A stretch of DNA of 64,000 nucleotides from Paraphaeosphaeria minitans (lineage: Eukaryota > Ascomycota > Dothideomycetes > Pleosporales > Didymosphaeriaceae): positions 744,001 through 808,000 of the forward strand of contig WJXW01000005.1 in NCBI GenBank assembly GCA_015832175.1, in the 5' to 3' direction. Positions within the stretch are counted from its first letter, which is position 1. Every line of letters starts with the position of its first letter. The position numbers and the translations under genes were made by a program. Below the pieces are notes generated by a model. That model worked only from the letters and a program-made list of their open reading frames with translations. It was not told the origin of the DNA and made no database searches. Of the stretch, positions 45,258-56,861 are shown piece by piece.

Positions 45258-47096
45258 ATGTCAGGATATGTATCCGAAGAGCGAGCAGATGAGGACGGGC
45301 CGGGGAATATGTTTGGTACACGACGTCACAGCGACGCGTCGCTGTCGCCAACAGAACGGGATGGCGATGCCCTGCCAAATGAGGGGGAGAAGGGGAATAA
45401 GATGGAGTTGGCGAGAACGAAGTCGATAGCGGAGACGCTGTCTTTGCCACGAGAGATTATCTTCGTGGCTATTGTTTGCAGCGCGCAGCTGTTAACGCGT
45501 AAGTCAACCCTCGACCTCACAAGAATTGTTCTAACACCGACACAGAAGCTGGTTTAGGAAATGTACAGACCATTGTTCACGTCATCGGCAACGACTTTGG
45601 TCTCTCAGACGCGCAGCTGCCATGGCTCATCGCGGGCTACTCTCTCACAGTAGGAACCTTCATCCTTCCTTCCGGTCGCTTCGGTGATGTGTTCGGATAC
45701 AAACGCATGCTGCTCATTGGTTTCCTCTGGATGGCTCTGTGGTCTATGGTCCTAGCGTTGTCTGCTTACTCGAATCACGTCCTCTTCACCTTCGCCCGTG
45801 TATTCCAGGGAATCGGACCCGCAATCATGCTACCCAACGGCCTGGCTATCTTCGGAGCCACCTACGCGCCAGGAAAGAGGAAGAACATGGTTTTTGCCAT
45901 CTTCGGGGCCTGCGCACCAACGGGCAGTATCATAGGCAGCGTATTCGCTGGCCTCTTCAACCTCGCCTGGTGGCCATGGACATACTGGGCATGCGCAATC
46001 TACCTGATCATGCTCACCACCGCGGGTTTCTGTACGTGAGCTCGGAGTGCAAGTTCTGGATGCTATGTGCAAGCAATATCAGGGCATTCTCAGATATTGC
46101 TCGCACAATCTAGCCCAGTCTAGTACTCTCTTTCCCCAATATCTTACCCTTGTACGAAAAGTACCCGTAACTAACTTTGTACCCCCAATTTTAGTCATGA
46201 TCCCCGACCCCCCGAAGAAGTCCAAATTCTCGCACATGTCGGCGCGCGAGCAAATCTCCAACCTCGACCTCCCCGGCGCCTTCGCTGGCGTCACCGCCCT
46301 CGTCCTCTTCAACTTCGCCTGGAACCAAGCGCCCCTCGTCGGCTGGGACACCCCCTACGTCTACATCTGCCTGATCCTGTCGTCCCTCTTCCTCGCACTG
46401 TTCTTCTACATTGAGCTGCGCGTCTCAAAGACCCCACTCATCCCCTTCGACGTGCTCTCCACCGACGTCGCCTTCGTGCTGGCCTGCGTCGGCTGCGGCT
46501 GGGCGTGCTTCGGGATATGGTACTATTACACATGGCAGTTTGCGCAGGTGCTGCGACATGCGTCGCCGCTGCTCGCGACGGCGTGGATATCGCCTGTCGT
46601 GCCGTCGGGATGCATCGCGGCGCTGGTCACGGGGCTCGTGATCCACAAGGTGGGACCGCCGCCCGTTATGATGATTGCGCTGTCCTGCTTCACCATCGGC
46701 ACGATACTCATCATGACATGTCCTGTGGACCAGGTTTACTGGGGCCAGTTCTTCTTCTGCACCGTGGTCACGCCCTGGGGCATGGATATGTCGTTTCCTG
46801 CGGCGACGCTCATCCTTTCTGATGCGGTCTCTAAAGAACATCAAGGGATTGCAGCAAGTCTGGTGAATACCGTGGTGAATTACTCCATTTCGCTGGGGCT
46901 GGGGTTCGCAGGGACGGTGGAGGTGTATGTTGTGAATGGGGGGACAACGCTGGAGGATACCCTCAAGGGGTATAGGGCCGCCATGTATATGGCGGTCGGG
47001 TTGAGTGGGCTGGGGCTCGTCACCAGCGGGGTGTATTGTGTGAAGTGCTGGATGAAGGGTAGGGTGGCAAGAAGTACGCATGACGATGAGAAGTGA
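45258..47096 (+). CDS. MFS transporter, DHA2/ATR1-AMF1-like
   Basis: Three exons: 45258-45498, 45546-46031 and 46195-47096 (introns of 47 and 163 bp), giving 542 aa. A 70-residue hydrophilic N-terminus is followed by multiple membrane segments. The loop motif GRFGDVFGYKRML after the second helix is MFS motif A, and RVFQGIGPAIMLPNGL follows it. About 12-14 helices are present, with PDPP before the central loop. The closest remembered group is the fungal DHA2-type ATR1/AMF1 family of drug and ammonium exporters. Its promoter lacks the cluster motif, so I do not count it as part of the regulon. Confidence 0.85.
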
Positions 47097-47440
47097 GAGG
47101 GAAAAGTACATAGACGTATCTAACCAATTTTCCACCAACAAACTGCATGAAATATGCAAGTAGAAAGAGCTGTGTACCCTTCACTGCGAAAAAAGATCTT
47201 GTAACCTGGAAAAATGTAGGTTTTTGCTATATTGACCCAGCGGGGCCATTCTATCCCTTGGCATTGCAAAACGCAGAGCTCCCGACAATGCATTTTCGCC
47301 GCCTGAGGCTGTTGCCGTTATTCCCGATGCCGTGCATCATCGTTGGTGCAAATCCGTGTCGAACTCTCGGCCTTCGTGCCGCGGTCTGATTCCTCGAACT
47401 CGTGTGGTGGATGTGCTTCTCAAGCGTGCGCGCAGGTAAC

Positions 47441-48090
47441 TCACATGGTCAAGCGATCCTCTGATGAGCAAGTCAGTCACGGTCACGTGAAGAGGGTGAG
47501 AGGGTGTAGGCATACGGTACTTCTGCAGCTCGTCCAGCACCGGCTGCAAGGACTCGTCGTCCATCTTGGACGCCAGCGACGGGACCAGCGTCTTCGCCTC
47601 GTCGGCCGTGTCGCAGCAGAGCGAGCCGAGCATCGCGCGCTCCGCCATGGTGAACTGCGGGTTCGCGTCGAGCACACCGCCCATGGCGGTCAGGTTGTTG
47701 AGCTCCTTGTAGCGGGCGAACATCTCGAGGTAGTCGACGAACTGCTGTATGGACCTGGGCTCTTCAGCAAAGGCTCTCTCTTCCTAGACCTAGACCTAGA
47801 CGGCAGGCAGGCGGACGGGCATACTGGCTGTCGTTGTGCGTCCTATCGCCGAGCACGCCGTGGCCTTCGGCAGCCTTCACCTTCCGCTTCTCGTGCACGG
47901 CGGTGACAACGGCGCGGGCCTCGGATATAGACAGCGGCTGCTCGCCCTCGAAGTCGCCCAGCTTGAGCTCCGAGCCTATCTCCTCCTCCTGCTGCTGCTG
48001 CGGCTTAGGGCGCGACACCATGCGCGGGGCCTTGAAGGTGGGCGCCTCGAAGGCCACGTGGGCCGGTGCGTCTTGCGGGTCGTCTTCCAT
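47441..48090 (-). CDS. RPB4: RNA polymerase II subunit Rpb4
   Basis: Exons 47825-48090, 47516-47754 and a short last exon, 47441-47460 (complement), give 174 aa. The central part GSLCCDTADEAKTLVPSLASKMDDESLQPVLDEL is diagnostic for Rpb4, and LSISEARAVVTAVHEKR is the helical N-terminal part that packs on Rpb7. The first two exons are secure. The last intron (47461-47515) gives the end YQDRLTM; if it is retained the frame continues to 47337 with an Arg-rich tail, so the C-terminus is uncertain. It is transcribed divergently from the LIM-RhoGAP gene across 1.7 kb of repeat-rich DNA. Confidence 0.82.
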
Positions 48091-48409
48091 GGTGGGCGGT
48101 TGAGGGGAGCCGAGTCTTCGCGGCGGACGAGTGGCGCGTGGGAGTGGGCGGCTGTGTCGGGGAGGGCTTCTTTGTGCGCTGTTCGTTGCGTGCAGGCGTG
48201 CGTGGCAGGTGAAAGAGCGGGCGCGCACAGAGCAGCTGGGCGGTGGCGGCGGCGGCGGCGATGGTGGATTCGAGGTCTGGGGGATGCTGGATGCTGGACT
48301 CGGGGCACTTTGCGAGGCTCAACTTCGCGCCCTTGCCCTCGCGCCTGGCGTTGGGTGGTACGGTTCCTGCGCGGACAGTCGGACTGCACGTGACGGTTCG
48401 CGGTGGCCT

Positions 48410-48553
48410 TGGCTGCAATACCTGCGATAGCTGGCTGCAATAGTACCTGCAACAGTCCCTGTAATACATAGTACCTGCAATAGAATTTGCAACGTATCTG
48501 CAATAGTATTTGCAATGTACCTGCAATAGTTAGACTACCTGGCTCAGCTTGGA

Positions 48554-48612
<59 letters not shown>

Positions 48613-49120
48613 GCGCTGGCGGGCAATAGGTCTATCTAGCAGCGGCGGGCAACAAGTATAGGCAACGAGTATCATCCTAGCAGCAGCGGGCAATAGGCAG
48701 CAGGCTATAGGTATGTCTAGCAGCGGCGGGCAATAGGCAGCGGGCAATAGGTATGTCTGGCAGCGGCGGGCGACAAGTATAGACAACAAGTATCAACCTA
48801 GCAGCGGCGGGGAATAGGTACATCGAGCAGCAGGGGGCTATACGTATATCTAGCAGCAGCAGACTCTAGGCATATCTAGCAGCAGCAGACTCTAGGCATA
48901 TCTAGCAGCAGCAGACTCTAGGCATATCTAGCAGCAGCAGACTCTAGGCATATCTAGCAGCAGCAGACTCTAGGCATATCTAGCAGCAGCAGACTCTAGG
49001 CATATCTAGCAGCAGCAGACTCTAGGCATATCTAGCAGCAGCAGACTATAGATACATTCTGCAACAGCGGACTTGAGGCACATCCTGCAGCAGCGGACTA
49101 TAGGCACATCTAGCAGCGGG
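48410..49120. repeat. Compound satellite block between RPB4 and the RhoGAP gene
   Basis: Four kinds of tandem repeat follow each other. From 48410 to 48535 there are degenerate copies built on CTGCAATAGTA. A (TC)n run covers about 48556-48610. From 48611 to 48845 there is a diverged array with AGCAGCGGCGGGCAATAGG. From 48850 to 49045 there is a clean 26-bp minisatellite (TCTAGGCATATCTAGCAGCA plus GCAGAC) of about seven near-identical units, with decayed copies to about 49110. Confidence 0.85.
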
Positions 49121-49837
49121 CGCTACCAATAATCCCAATGCATCGCTGCATCGCGGGTGCACCGCCGTCGTGAAGAGGTCAACTCCATGTAGCGGCGCGT
49201 GCAAGGCCAATACGCACATCTAATGCCGCGAGCCGGGGCCTATGTTGAGCAGCGCCGTCTTCTCTCTCTTGTGCTGTGATGTGGATCGTCGTCGCAATTT
49301 CGCTGCCTTTTGCTGGACTCCCCAGAGCGAGGCAAGCTTGGCGGCAGCCCCCGTACATACAACACACGCCCGATGCCCGCCGTTCTTCCTCACGCGCGCC
49401 GTTTGCTGCTCCTGTTACCCGCCCGTCACCGTTTCAGCCGCCCCAGCGCCCCCATCTCCTCCCTCGTCCAATTCGCACCTCCTCTCCTCCACCTCCCTCG
49501 ACGCCCAACTTGCCCGCTCCACTGCGACGAATGCTGCCGACTGAGCGCCTGAGCGCCTGAACGCACCCAAGCAGCGCTGGCCAACCTTCACCGCTGGGCA
49601 CGGTTCAGCGCTCCACCCGCGCCCCTCCCCTCCCTCCTCCCGTAGCAACAGCACCGCTGCACACGCGCCCTAATCCCACGTCAACACCCGCTTGCTGTTC
49701 CCTCTGCCACCCCTCAGCACGCCCTCCGCCGCCTCTCGTTGCCGTTGCGCGCCCACACGCTCCTCGCCGCCGACGCCTCAACTACGTGCGCGCCCTGGCA
49801 TCGCAGCACACACGCCTAGCATTGGCAGACCGCCGCC
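49121..49837. other. 5' region of the RhoGAP gene
   Basis: Pyrimidine-rich, GC-rich sequence with many CCCTC and CCTCC runs, typical of a fungal housekeeping promoter and long 5' UTR. Open frames here are short and show no motif. Confidence 0.4.
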
Positions 49838-52800
49838 ATGAGTGGACTAACTCCCGGCGACGGCCCGCCTTCGCTGGGAGGCCAGGACGCCCCGCAGCAG
49901 CAACCCCAGCAGCACCAGCAGCAACCCCAACAGCACCAGCAGCAGTACCAGGCCTATGATCCGCGCATGAACGGCCTCCAGCGGCAGCCCACGAACCCGC
50001 ACGACATGCAGAGTTCGCCGCCGCAGTCCATGTCTCCCCACAAGGGCCACGGCCCGCCCACCCGCTCCCTCACCGACCCAACAAACCAAGATGCACAACA
50101 GCAGGACCCTGCTCGAGAGAAGCCTCGAGGTCGAAGCAAGGTGTGTGGCAAGTGTGGCGAGGGCTTGACGGGCCAATTTGTCCGCGCATTGGGCGACACA
50201 TACCACCTGGAGTGTTTTACTTGTCACGTACGTAACCCTGGTCCCTCGGAGTTGTGCTGCTGGCGAATCGATGCTGCAACACGTCGTTGTACTCAACCCT
50301 GCAGCTACTGCTGCCTTTTTTTTTGTTGAATGCATCTGCTGACACGACACAGGATTGCGGTAAAATAGTAGCCTCCAAGTTCTTTCCCGTGCCCGACAAG
50401 CCCCCGGGTCAGTACCCGCTTTGCGAGACCGACTACTTCAAGCGACTCGACCTTTTGTGCTTCGACTGTGGACAAGCTTTGCGGGGCTCGTACATTACGG
50501 CGTTAGACCGGAAATACCACATCGAGCACTTTACCTGCTCCGTCTGCCCTACCGTCTTCGGCGCGTCAGACAGCTACTACGAGCACGAGGGCAGCGTGTA
50601 CTGCCACTACCACTATTCGACTAAATTTGCACAGCGATGCAACGGCTGCCAAACGTCGATCCTCAAGCAGTTTGTCGAGATCTTCCGCAATGGGCAGAAC
50701 CAGCATTGGCATCCGGAATGCTACATGATCCACAAGTACTGGAACGTGCGCTTGCACTCAACCGGTCAGCCCATAGCCCAGGCCCCGCAGGACATGGGCT
50801 CCGACGCGTCGGACGAGGTACGCGATAGAGTGCGCAAACAAGAAGAAGAGATAGAAGCCAAGGTCAACTGGATTTGGAAGACACTTTCCGCGTTCGAGGA
50901 GAAGTCAGCCACTTGCATCTCCGACATGCTTCTGCACGTCAGCAATGGCGCGTACGTCGACGGCGTCATGGCTGCAAAGAAGTTTATCGTCCACGTTGAG
51001 CTCCTGTTCCATGCCGCGGACGACCTCGACACACAGCTTACCACCCATACACCAAAAGGCCTAACGTACTCGCGCGAGTCAAAACTACTATGCAAAAAGG
51101 TAGTGGCCTTCTTCGCGCTTCTGACGCAATCTCAAGGCACCGGTGTGCGTAGACTCGGCGTCACGCAAGAGCTCTTATCCCTTGTCACTGGATTAGCGCA
51201 CTACCTGAAGCTGTTGATCCGCATCTGCCTACAGGGTGCATTGAAGCTGGAGCGAGAGACACGAAGTGCAAGTGGTCTGACAAACTTCCTTGCGCAAGTG
51301 AATTCACTCGACCAGAGGTTGGAGCAAGAGGCGCAGAAAGACCAGGTCGCCGAGTCACTGTTGCTTGTTCCGCGATGCGCGGACGCCTGCCCGATATGCG
51401 ATGCTCAGGTTGAGGACAAGTGCTTGCACCTCGACAACATGTCGTTCAACTACGGGTGCATGGTTTGCAGGGGCTGTGGAGCCGACCTACGCAGCGACAC
51501 CAAGAACGCTTACTGGAGCAAGTCAAAACAGAGGATATTCTGCCCGGCGTGCGCTGCAGCTCAGCCTGATGCAGAAAACGGATTCCACCAAGTAACCAAA
51601 CTGCGGCAATACGTACACCTACTCAAGGTTGCCCACGCTCGCCTAATGGCAACATTGCGGTCCAGTGGGGCTCTGCCGCACACTTCTGGTAAGTCAGGTT
51701 TTGTTGAGTCGTCTTCAACCCACCAGCACCTGTGAGCATACAGTCTTGACACCCACGATCAGGCACTCGCCCCCCACGCCGCAAAAAAATTCCCTCCACT
51801 CACTGATTTCTTAGATGATCCAAACTTGACAGGATACGACTCTTCAGAAGGTCACCGTCTAGGCGATGCCAGTGGGGATCTTCAGGCACCTCAACTAAGA
51901 CAGGATGCCCGCTCCAAATCTTTTGGTGGCCATTCGTCGGCTGACGCTCAGGTCGCTAACGCAAATTACGAACAGTCCATGACCGATATCAAGCGTCTTC
52001 GGTCTACGAGGCTTGATAAGCACCTCTCGCAGACGATGAAGCGCGCTCGCCAATCCAGGATCATTGATGGCCCAGAGGCCTCGGGAATAGGTGGCGATAG
52101 ACAAGGCAAAGGTGGGATGCAGATCGTGCAAGAACGCGAGGCTGGCGATGTGGACGACACTACACTTGCTGTCAACTCGCTTGCTTTGGATGACATTGCG
52201 CGCATGGCAGCCTTAGAGCAACAGCGTGAGCAGCGTCCTAATGCATTCCGTGCAGGTGGCAGTGCGTTGCTTGGTCAACAGGATCAGGCCAGGCTCCTGA
52301 ACGGACATCGCCGTGATATGTCCTCAGGCCAACTTCTACCGGATGGACCATCACGAACTTACTTTTCTGAGCTTTCGCCCCTTGAGTATTTCAAACTCAA
52401 GAGTCTCGCGGTGCTCCAACTGGGCCTCTTGCTTGATGATAATCAATACAACCAAGGCGACCTTTTGGATCTCATCGAGACGAAGCGAACCAACTTCTGG
52501 GGTAAGATTGGGTTTGGCAAGAACAAGAATAAGCCGAAGAAGGGACCGACAAGCGTTGAGAAGCCCGTTTCCGAGAAAGCGACGTTCAGGCAATCTCTCG
52601 AATGGCTCGTGGAGAGGTTTGGCGCCGAGTCTACGGACGGTGTTGGACCTGGCACGCTCCGAGTACCCGCACTACTGCAAGACGCTGTCAGTGCCATGAG
52701 AAATATGGACATGTCCATAGAAGGCGTGTTTCGTAAGAATGGTAACCTCAAGGCCCTGCGAGAACTCGAGGAAGAGATCGATGCGAAGGGCGTGGAGCAG

Positions 52801-53730
52801 GTGGACCTGAACACACAAAATCCCGTTATACTGGCGAACCTTCTCAAGCGTTTCCTTCGGTTAATGCCGGATCCTGTTTTGACGCTCAAGCTTTACCGCT
52901 TGTTCATGACAGCAAATGGTGCGTACAGTCACAGTCACACAACGTATGCTAACCTGTACAGAAATGACCGACGAGGTACAGCGAATGAAGGTGTTACACC
53001 TTGTCTGCTGTCTGTTGCCCAAGGCGCATCGCGACACCATGGAAGTGTTGTTCTGTTTCCTCAACTGGGTCTCTTCGTTCCACACTGTAGATGAGGAAAC
53101 CGGCAATAAGATGGACACGTGGAACATTGCGACGGTCATGGCCCCGAACATCCTACGAGAGAACAACGAAAAGGAAATGAAGAGCGTGGATCAAGGGGCT
53201 GTTCGAGTCGTTTTCGATCTGATCGAGAACAATGACGAGTTCTGCGAGGTGGGTAATCCCTCATACTTCTCGTTGACATTGCTGATTTAGCGTAGGTGCC
53301 CGAAGAGATTGTGGATCTTCTTTACGATGACAACTCCTCCGAGCTGACTCCCAAGGATATCATGAGACAGTGGGAACAGCGCGGTAGAACCCCGACGGCA
53401 CCAGGATCGGCAGCCCCAGCGGTGTCCCCGCGCAATCAATCTGGTGCCTCATCGAGGAAAGACCAGCGTAACGCTCCACACATAACACAAGCGGATCACA
53501 ACCCTCAAGCATTCGCAGGCGAATCCTCTGTACGCCATGGGCCCGGCGCAGATCGACCAACCAACCACATGACTCCACCTCAGCAATACGATCTAGGCGC
53601 CCCCAACCTCCCATACAATCAACCCGCGCCCGGGTCAGCTGCGAGTCACCGAACAGGGTCGCCGCATCGCCACAGTTACCGGTCACCAGAAATGCAGAAA
53701 CAATCACTCGGCACAGCCGGCGCCGGGTGA
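49838..53730 (+). CDS. LIM-domain Rho GTPase-activating protein (Rga-type)
   Basis: Five exons: 49838-50227, 50353-51688, 51815-52918, 52962-53248 and 53296-53730, giving 1183 aa. A Gln-rich start (residues 20-37) precedes tandem LIM domains: the first from Cys103 (CGKCGEGL), then CFDCGQAL and CNGCQTSI, with a further zinc motif CPICDAQ...CRGCGADL...CPACAAA near residue 465-520. A coiled region with RNFQ-free FALPF-like SELSPLEYFKLKSLAVLQL precedes the RhoGAP domain at about 840-1050, which has the arginine finger in GVFRKNGN near residue 880 and NLLKRFLRLMPDP. The tail is Ser/Pro-rich. It should switch off Cdc42/Rho at polarity sites. The gene is complete and ordinary. Confidence 0.93.
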
Positions 53731-54923
53731 TGAACATACGGCATTAATCAATAATAGGAGTACGAAGGTGCTGGTTTCGGTCCATTTCATTTCGTCTATT
53801 TCGCAAAACGATACCAAGCGAGCGCAGATACCTCTGAGCGGAAAACTGGTCTTTATGTCACTTTCTCGGGCACACCGTACACATACATACTCGTGTCCCG
53901 TCGCATCATCATCAGTCACCGCATGGTACGGCTTTCATGAACGCAGGAACGATTGAGTTTGGCACGTTGGAGAGCTTAAGGCGTAAAGCATGAAACCTCG
54001 TGTAAGGCATTTGGAAAGGGCGTTTCTGGGTAAGTCCGTGTGTTTTCTGCAATCTGCCAGGTGCCATTTGCTTTCAGGCGTTGCTTTTACTTCACGGGGG
54101 CATGATGGGGTGGCTTGTTGGATGTTGAATTTGTGGGCGTCTTGAGCATTGCATGTGGTGGATGGGCATGGGCACTCGATGGAAGAGGGTAAGCAGGGCT
54201 AGGAGTGGGAGTGGTCTGTCTCGTGGTGGAAAGGGATCGAATGGGCTTCAAGTCAATCGCTTGATGGCCTTCGCTGCAGCGAGTGATGGGCTGCAGCTTG
54301 TTTTGATGTTTTTTTTTTTGGAATTGCGATGGTTGGGTTAATGAAAGAAGCTCTACGAAAGGAAAGAGCATACTGCTGAAAGCTTCACGCTCCCTTGACT
54401 TTTCCTCTTCGTCTCATGTTTTATCGCCGCCGCCGCTTTCTTTCGCTCTTCACTCCGGAATCAATGATCTTGCCTTCACTCTCACCTTCACTCTCACCTT
54501 CACTTCTCACCTTCACTCTCACCTTCACTTCTCACCTTCACTTCTCACCTTCACTCTCACCTTCACTTCTTACCTTCACTCTCACCTTCACTCTCACCTT
54601 CACTTCTCACCTTCACTCTCACCTTCACGTCGAATAGCAACAGTATCTGCACCTTCCTATCATGTTCAACTTCATCTTAGCGCGACGTCCGTCTGCACCT
54701 CCTCCCTCACTAATACAGGACGCTTCTATCTCTCCCTCTCTCCCTCTCTCCCTCTCTCCCTCTCTCCCTCTCTCCCTCTCTCCCTCTCTCCCTCTCTCCC
54801 TCTCTCCCTCTCTCCCTCTCTCCCTCTCTCCCTCTCTCCCTCTCTCCCTCTCTCCCTCTCTCCCTCTCTCCCTCTCCCTCTCTTCTCTCCATTGTTTTTG
54901 TCTAGACACCCGCTTCCTCCGCC
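53731..54923. other. Spacer with simple repeats before the RBR gene
   Basis: No gene is supported. The right half is repeat-rich, as listed for 54465-54885; the left half (53731-54460) shows nothing recognisable. Confidence 0.5.
54465..54885. repeat. Polypyrimidine tandem repeats
   Basis: Two arrays. The first, about 54475-54628, mixes CTTCACTCTCAC and CTTCACTTCTCAC units. The second, about 54728-54880, is (TCTCCCTC)n with roughly 19 units. The second ends about 40 bp before the RBR start codon, so it lies in the promoter or 5' UTR. Confidence 0.9.
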
Positions 54924-56601
54924 ATGGATCCCGACAGCGCGCGTTTGGTGCTCGACCTCCAGCTGCAAGACGTGGAGGATGTGCTCAAAACGGCCCATGG
55001 CGAGCCCGAAGCAGCAGCGTTCCGTATCCTTCGCTACGAGATCCTCCAGGAGATTCAACATCAGCGATTTCTGCTCAGGCAGAGGCAGGTACAAGGTAGG
55101 AAGTCGGCGGCATCAGAACTGCACGACGTGACTAGGACTAACTTTGCGTGTGCAGGTGATCGCGTGGTGGCCTCGGAGCTTGCCGGCCAGGAGCCTAATG
55201 CTCTCGCTGCAGAGACTCCTCTAGACGAGCAGAGCGAGCATTTGGAAGGGGGTGCGGAAGAGCCGTCAGCCGTCGACCTGGGAGTGGCACAAACGGACCA
55301 TGCTCCCCCTGTCGAGAAGGGTTTTGGCTCGGTCGAGAACGACGGCGTAAGTCCCAGAGACATGATTTCCGGTCGCGTGGAGCTAGAAGCGATCATCGGG
55401 CAGAAGGAGCACGAATCAGCGGGCAAGCACGAGGCAGCTTCAAACGATGAGGACGATGAGGACGATGAGGATGATGAAGACGATGAGGATGATGAAGAGG
55501 ACGACGCTGACGATGAAGAGGACGATGAGGACGATGAAGAGAAAGATGAGGGCGATGAAGAGAACGATGAGAGCCCAAGAAGCCTATTCCAATTGCTCTC
55601 GATATCGACATCGATCCCTATGCCTCGCCATATAAGGAAGCAGCCATCAAAGAGTCGCAAGCGACTGCAATTCTCACAGAATGCTCAAGCTGCTTCGACA
55701 TGCTCCGTGAAGAAGACATACTCACTCTCTCCTGTCCCACCGAAGACGTCCTCAAACACGACCACTGTCGGACCTGCGTGAATCGCATTTTCGAAGTCGC
55801 TATAGAGGACCCGGCCCATTTCCCAGCTCGCTGCTGCGATCCGCTTCAGCTTTCACGATGCCTGCCGCTCCTATCGCAGGAGCTCGTTGCGGAGTTCCAA
55901 AAGAAAGTAGAAGAGCTGACGACACCGAACCGTATCTATTGTAGCAAGGCCGAGTGTGCAACATGGATCAAGCCGGTCAATATCGAAGCAGGTGTGGCGA
56001 CTTGCTCGGCATGTGCGCAAGCGACTTGCACCACCTGCAGGGCAGCACAGCACGCAGGACTATGTCCGGACGATGAAGACGTGAAAGCCCTGTTGACCTT
56101 GGCGGAGAGGAAAGGTTGGAAGGTCTGTCCGGCCTGCAGATATATGGTAGAGCTGGAGGTTGGCTGCTACCACATGGTGTAAGTGTGCCGAACCTTTGGG
56201 TGGCATGTTGTGAACTTCTTTCCCCAAAAGACACGACCAAAGACACGACGGAAGGTCATTGTTTCCGACCCAGGGCATCATAAGACGTTCTTGGGCCCCA
56301 GAAAGGGAACTAATCGTGGCCCAGGTGTCGCTGTAAGCACGAGTTTTGCTACCTCTGCCAGGCCAGGTGGAAGACATGCGCTTGTGTGCGGTCAAATGAA
56401 GCAACTGTATGGCCCGGTGCAGCTGCAGAAGGCAATGCAGCACCTGCAGCCAACGCTCCACTTGTGCATATTCATGGGTGGGTGAGACGCCACCAAAACA
56501 AGGGTCACACAGCACCGTGTCAGGCATGTCAAGCGGACTGGCTTCCTTGGTTGTTTCATTGCGTGAACTGTGGACGGGTGTCGTGCATGCAATGCCGCTA
56601 G
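54924..56601 (+). CDS. RBR-type E3 ubiquitin ligase
   Basis: Exons 54924-55095, 55156-55346, 55574-56178 and 56325-56601 give 414 aa. RING1 starts at Cys158 (ECSSC) with CRTCVNRIF and RCC; the IBR domain has YCSKAECATWI and CSACAQATCTTC; RING2 has CPACRYMVELEVGCYHMVCRCKHEF, where the Cys after HMV is the expected ubiquitin-accepting residue. The N-terminal 57 residues form a helix-rich region shared by many fungal RBR proteins. Intron 2 (55347-55573, GTAAGT donor) covers a (GATGAG)-rich stretch that is also open in the upstream frame, where it codes for an acidic run. Frame continuity needs this intron or a frame shift; I prefer the intron. Confidence 0.82.
55441..55570. repeat. GATGAGGAC-type repeat, intronic or acidic-coding
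   Basis: About 20 imperfect GATGAG/GACGAT/GAAGAG units. In one frame it would code a long Asp/Glu run, in a second a Met/Arg run, and the third has stops. In the model it lies inside intron 2 of the RBR gene. Confidence 0.8.
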
Positions 56602-56861
56602 AAGGAAATACGCACTGAAAGGACTGCATGCATTGGCTCTTTGAAGATGACTCTGACGATGCCTGACCAACATGGCTTGAAGCAGATGGACTTGGCTAAG
56701 AACAACGACTAAGACTTTGAGCTAACGAAGATCTTGATGACCATTGGATCAATGGGCTGCGCGTATAAGTTGTTGGATTCTATAGGCCTCGAGTCAATCG
56801 ACTCCAATACATACGGCGCTTTCAATCTTACACGTCTCACCTAACGTGTCCAAGCGTAACC

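Noticed and set aside
45258..47096. MFS transporter as a member of the regulon
   Set aside because: Its upstream region has no ATGTGGGG or GTGGGG, and a pseudogene and about 1 kb of empty DNA separate it from the cluster.
48850..49045. Regular 26-bp repeats that could suggest a CRISPR array
   Set aside because: Units are directly adjacent with no unique spacers, and the genome is eukaryotic; it is a minisatellite.
54625..54909. Long Arg/Glu/Gly repeat frames on the minus strand
   Set aside because: They are translations of the (TCTCCCTC)n microsatellite, open only because the repeat has no stops.
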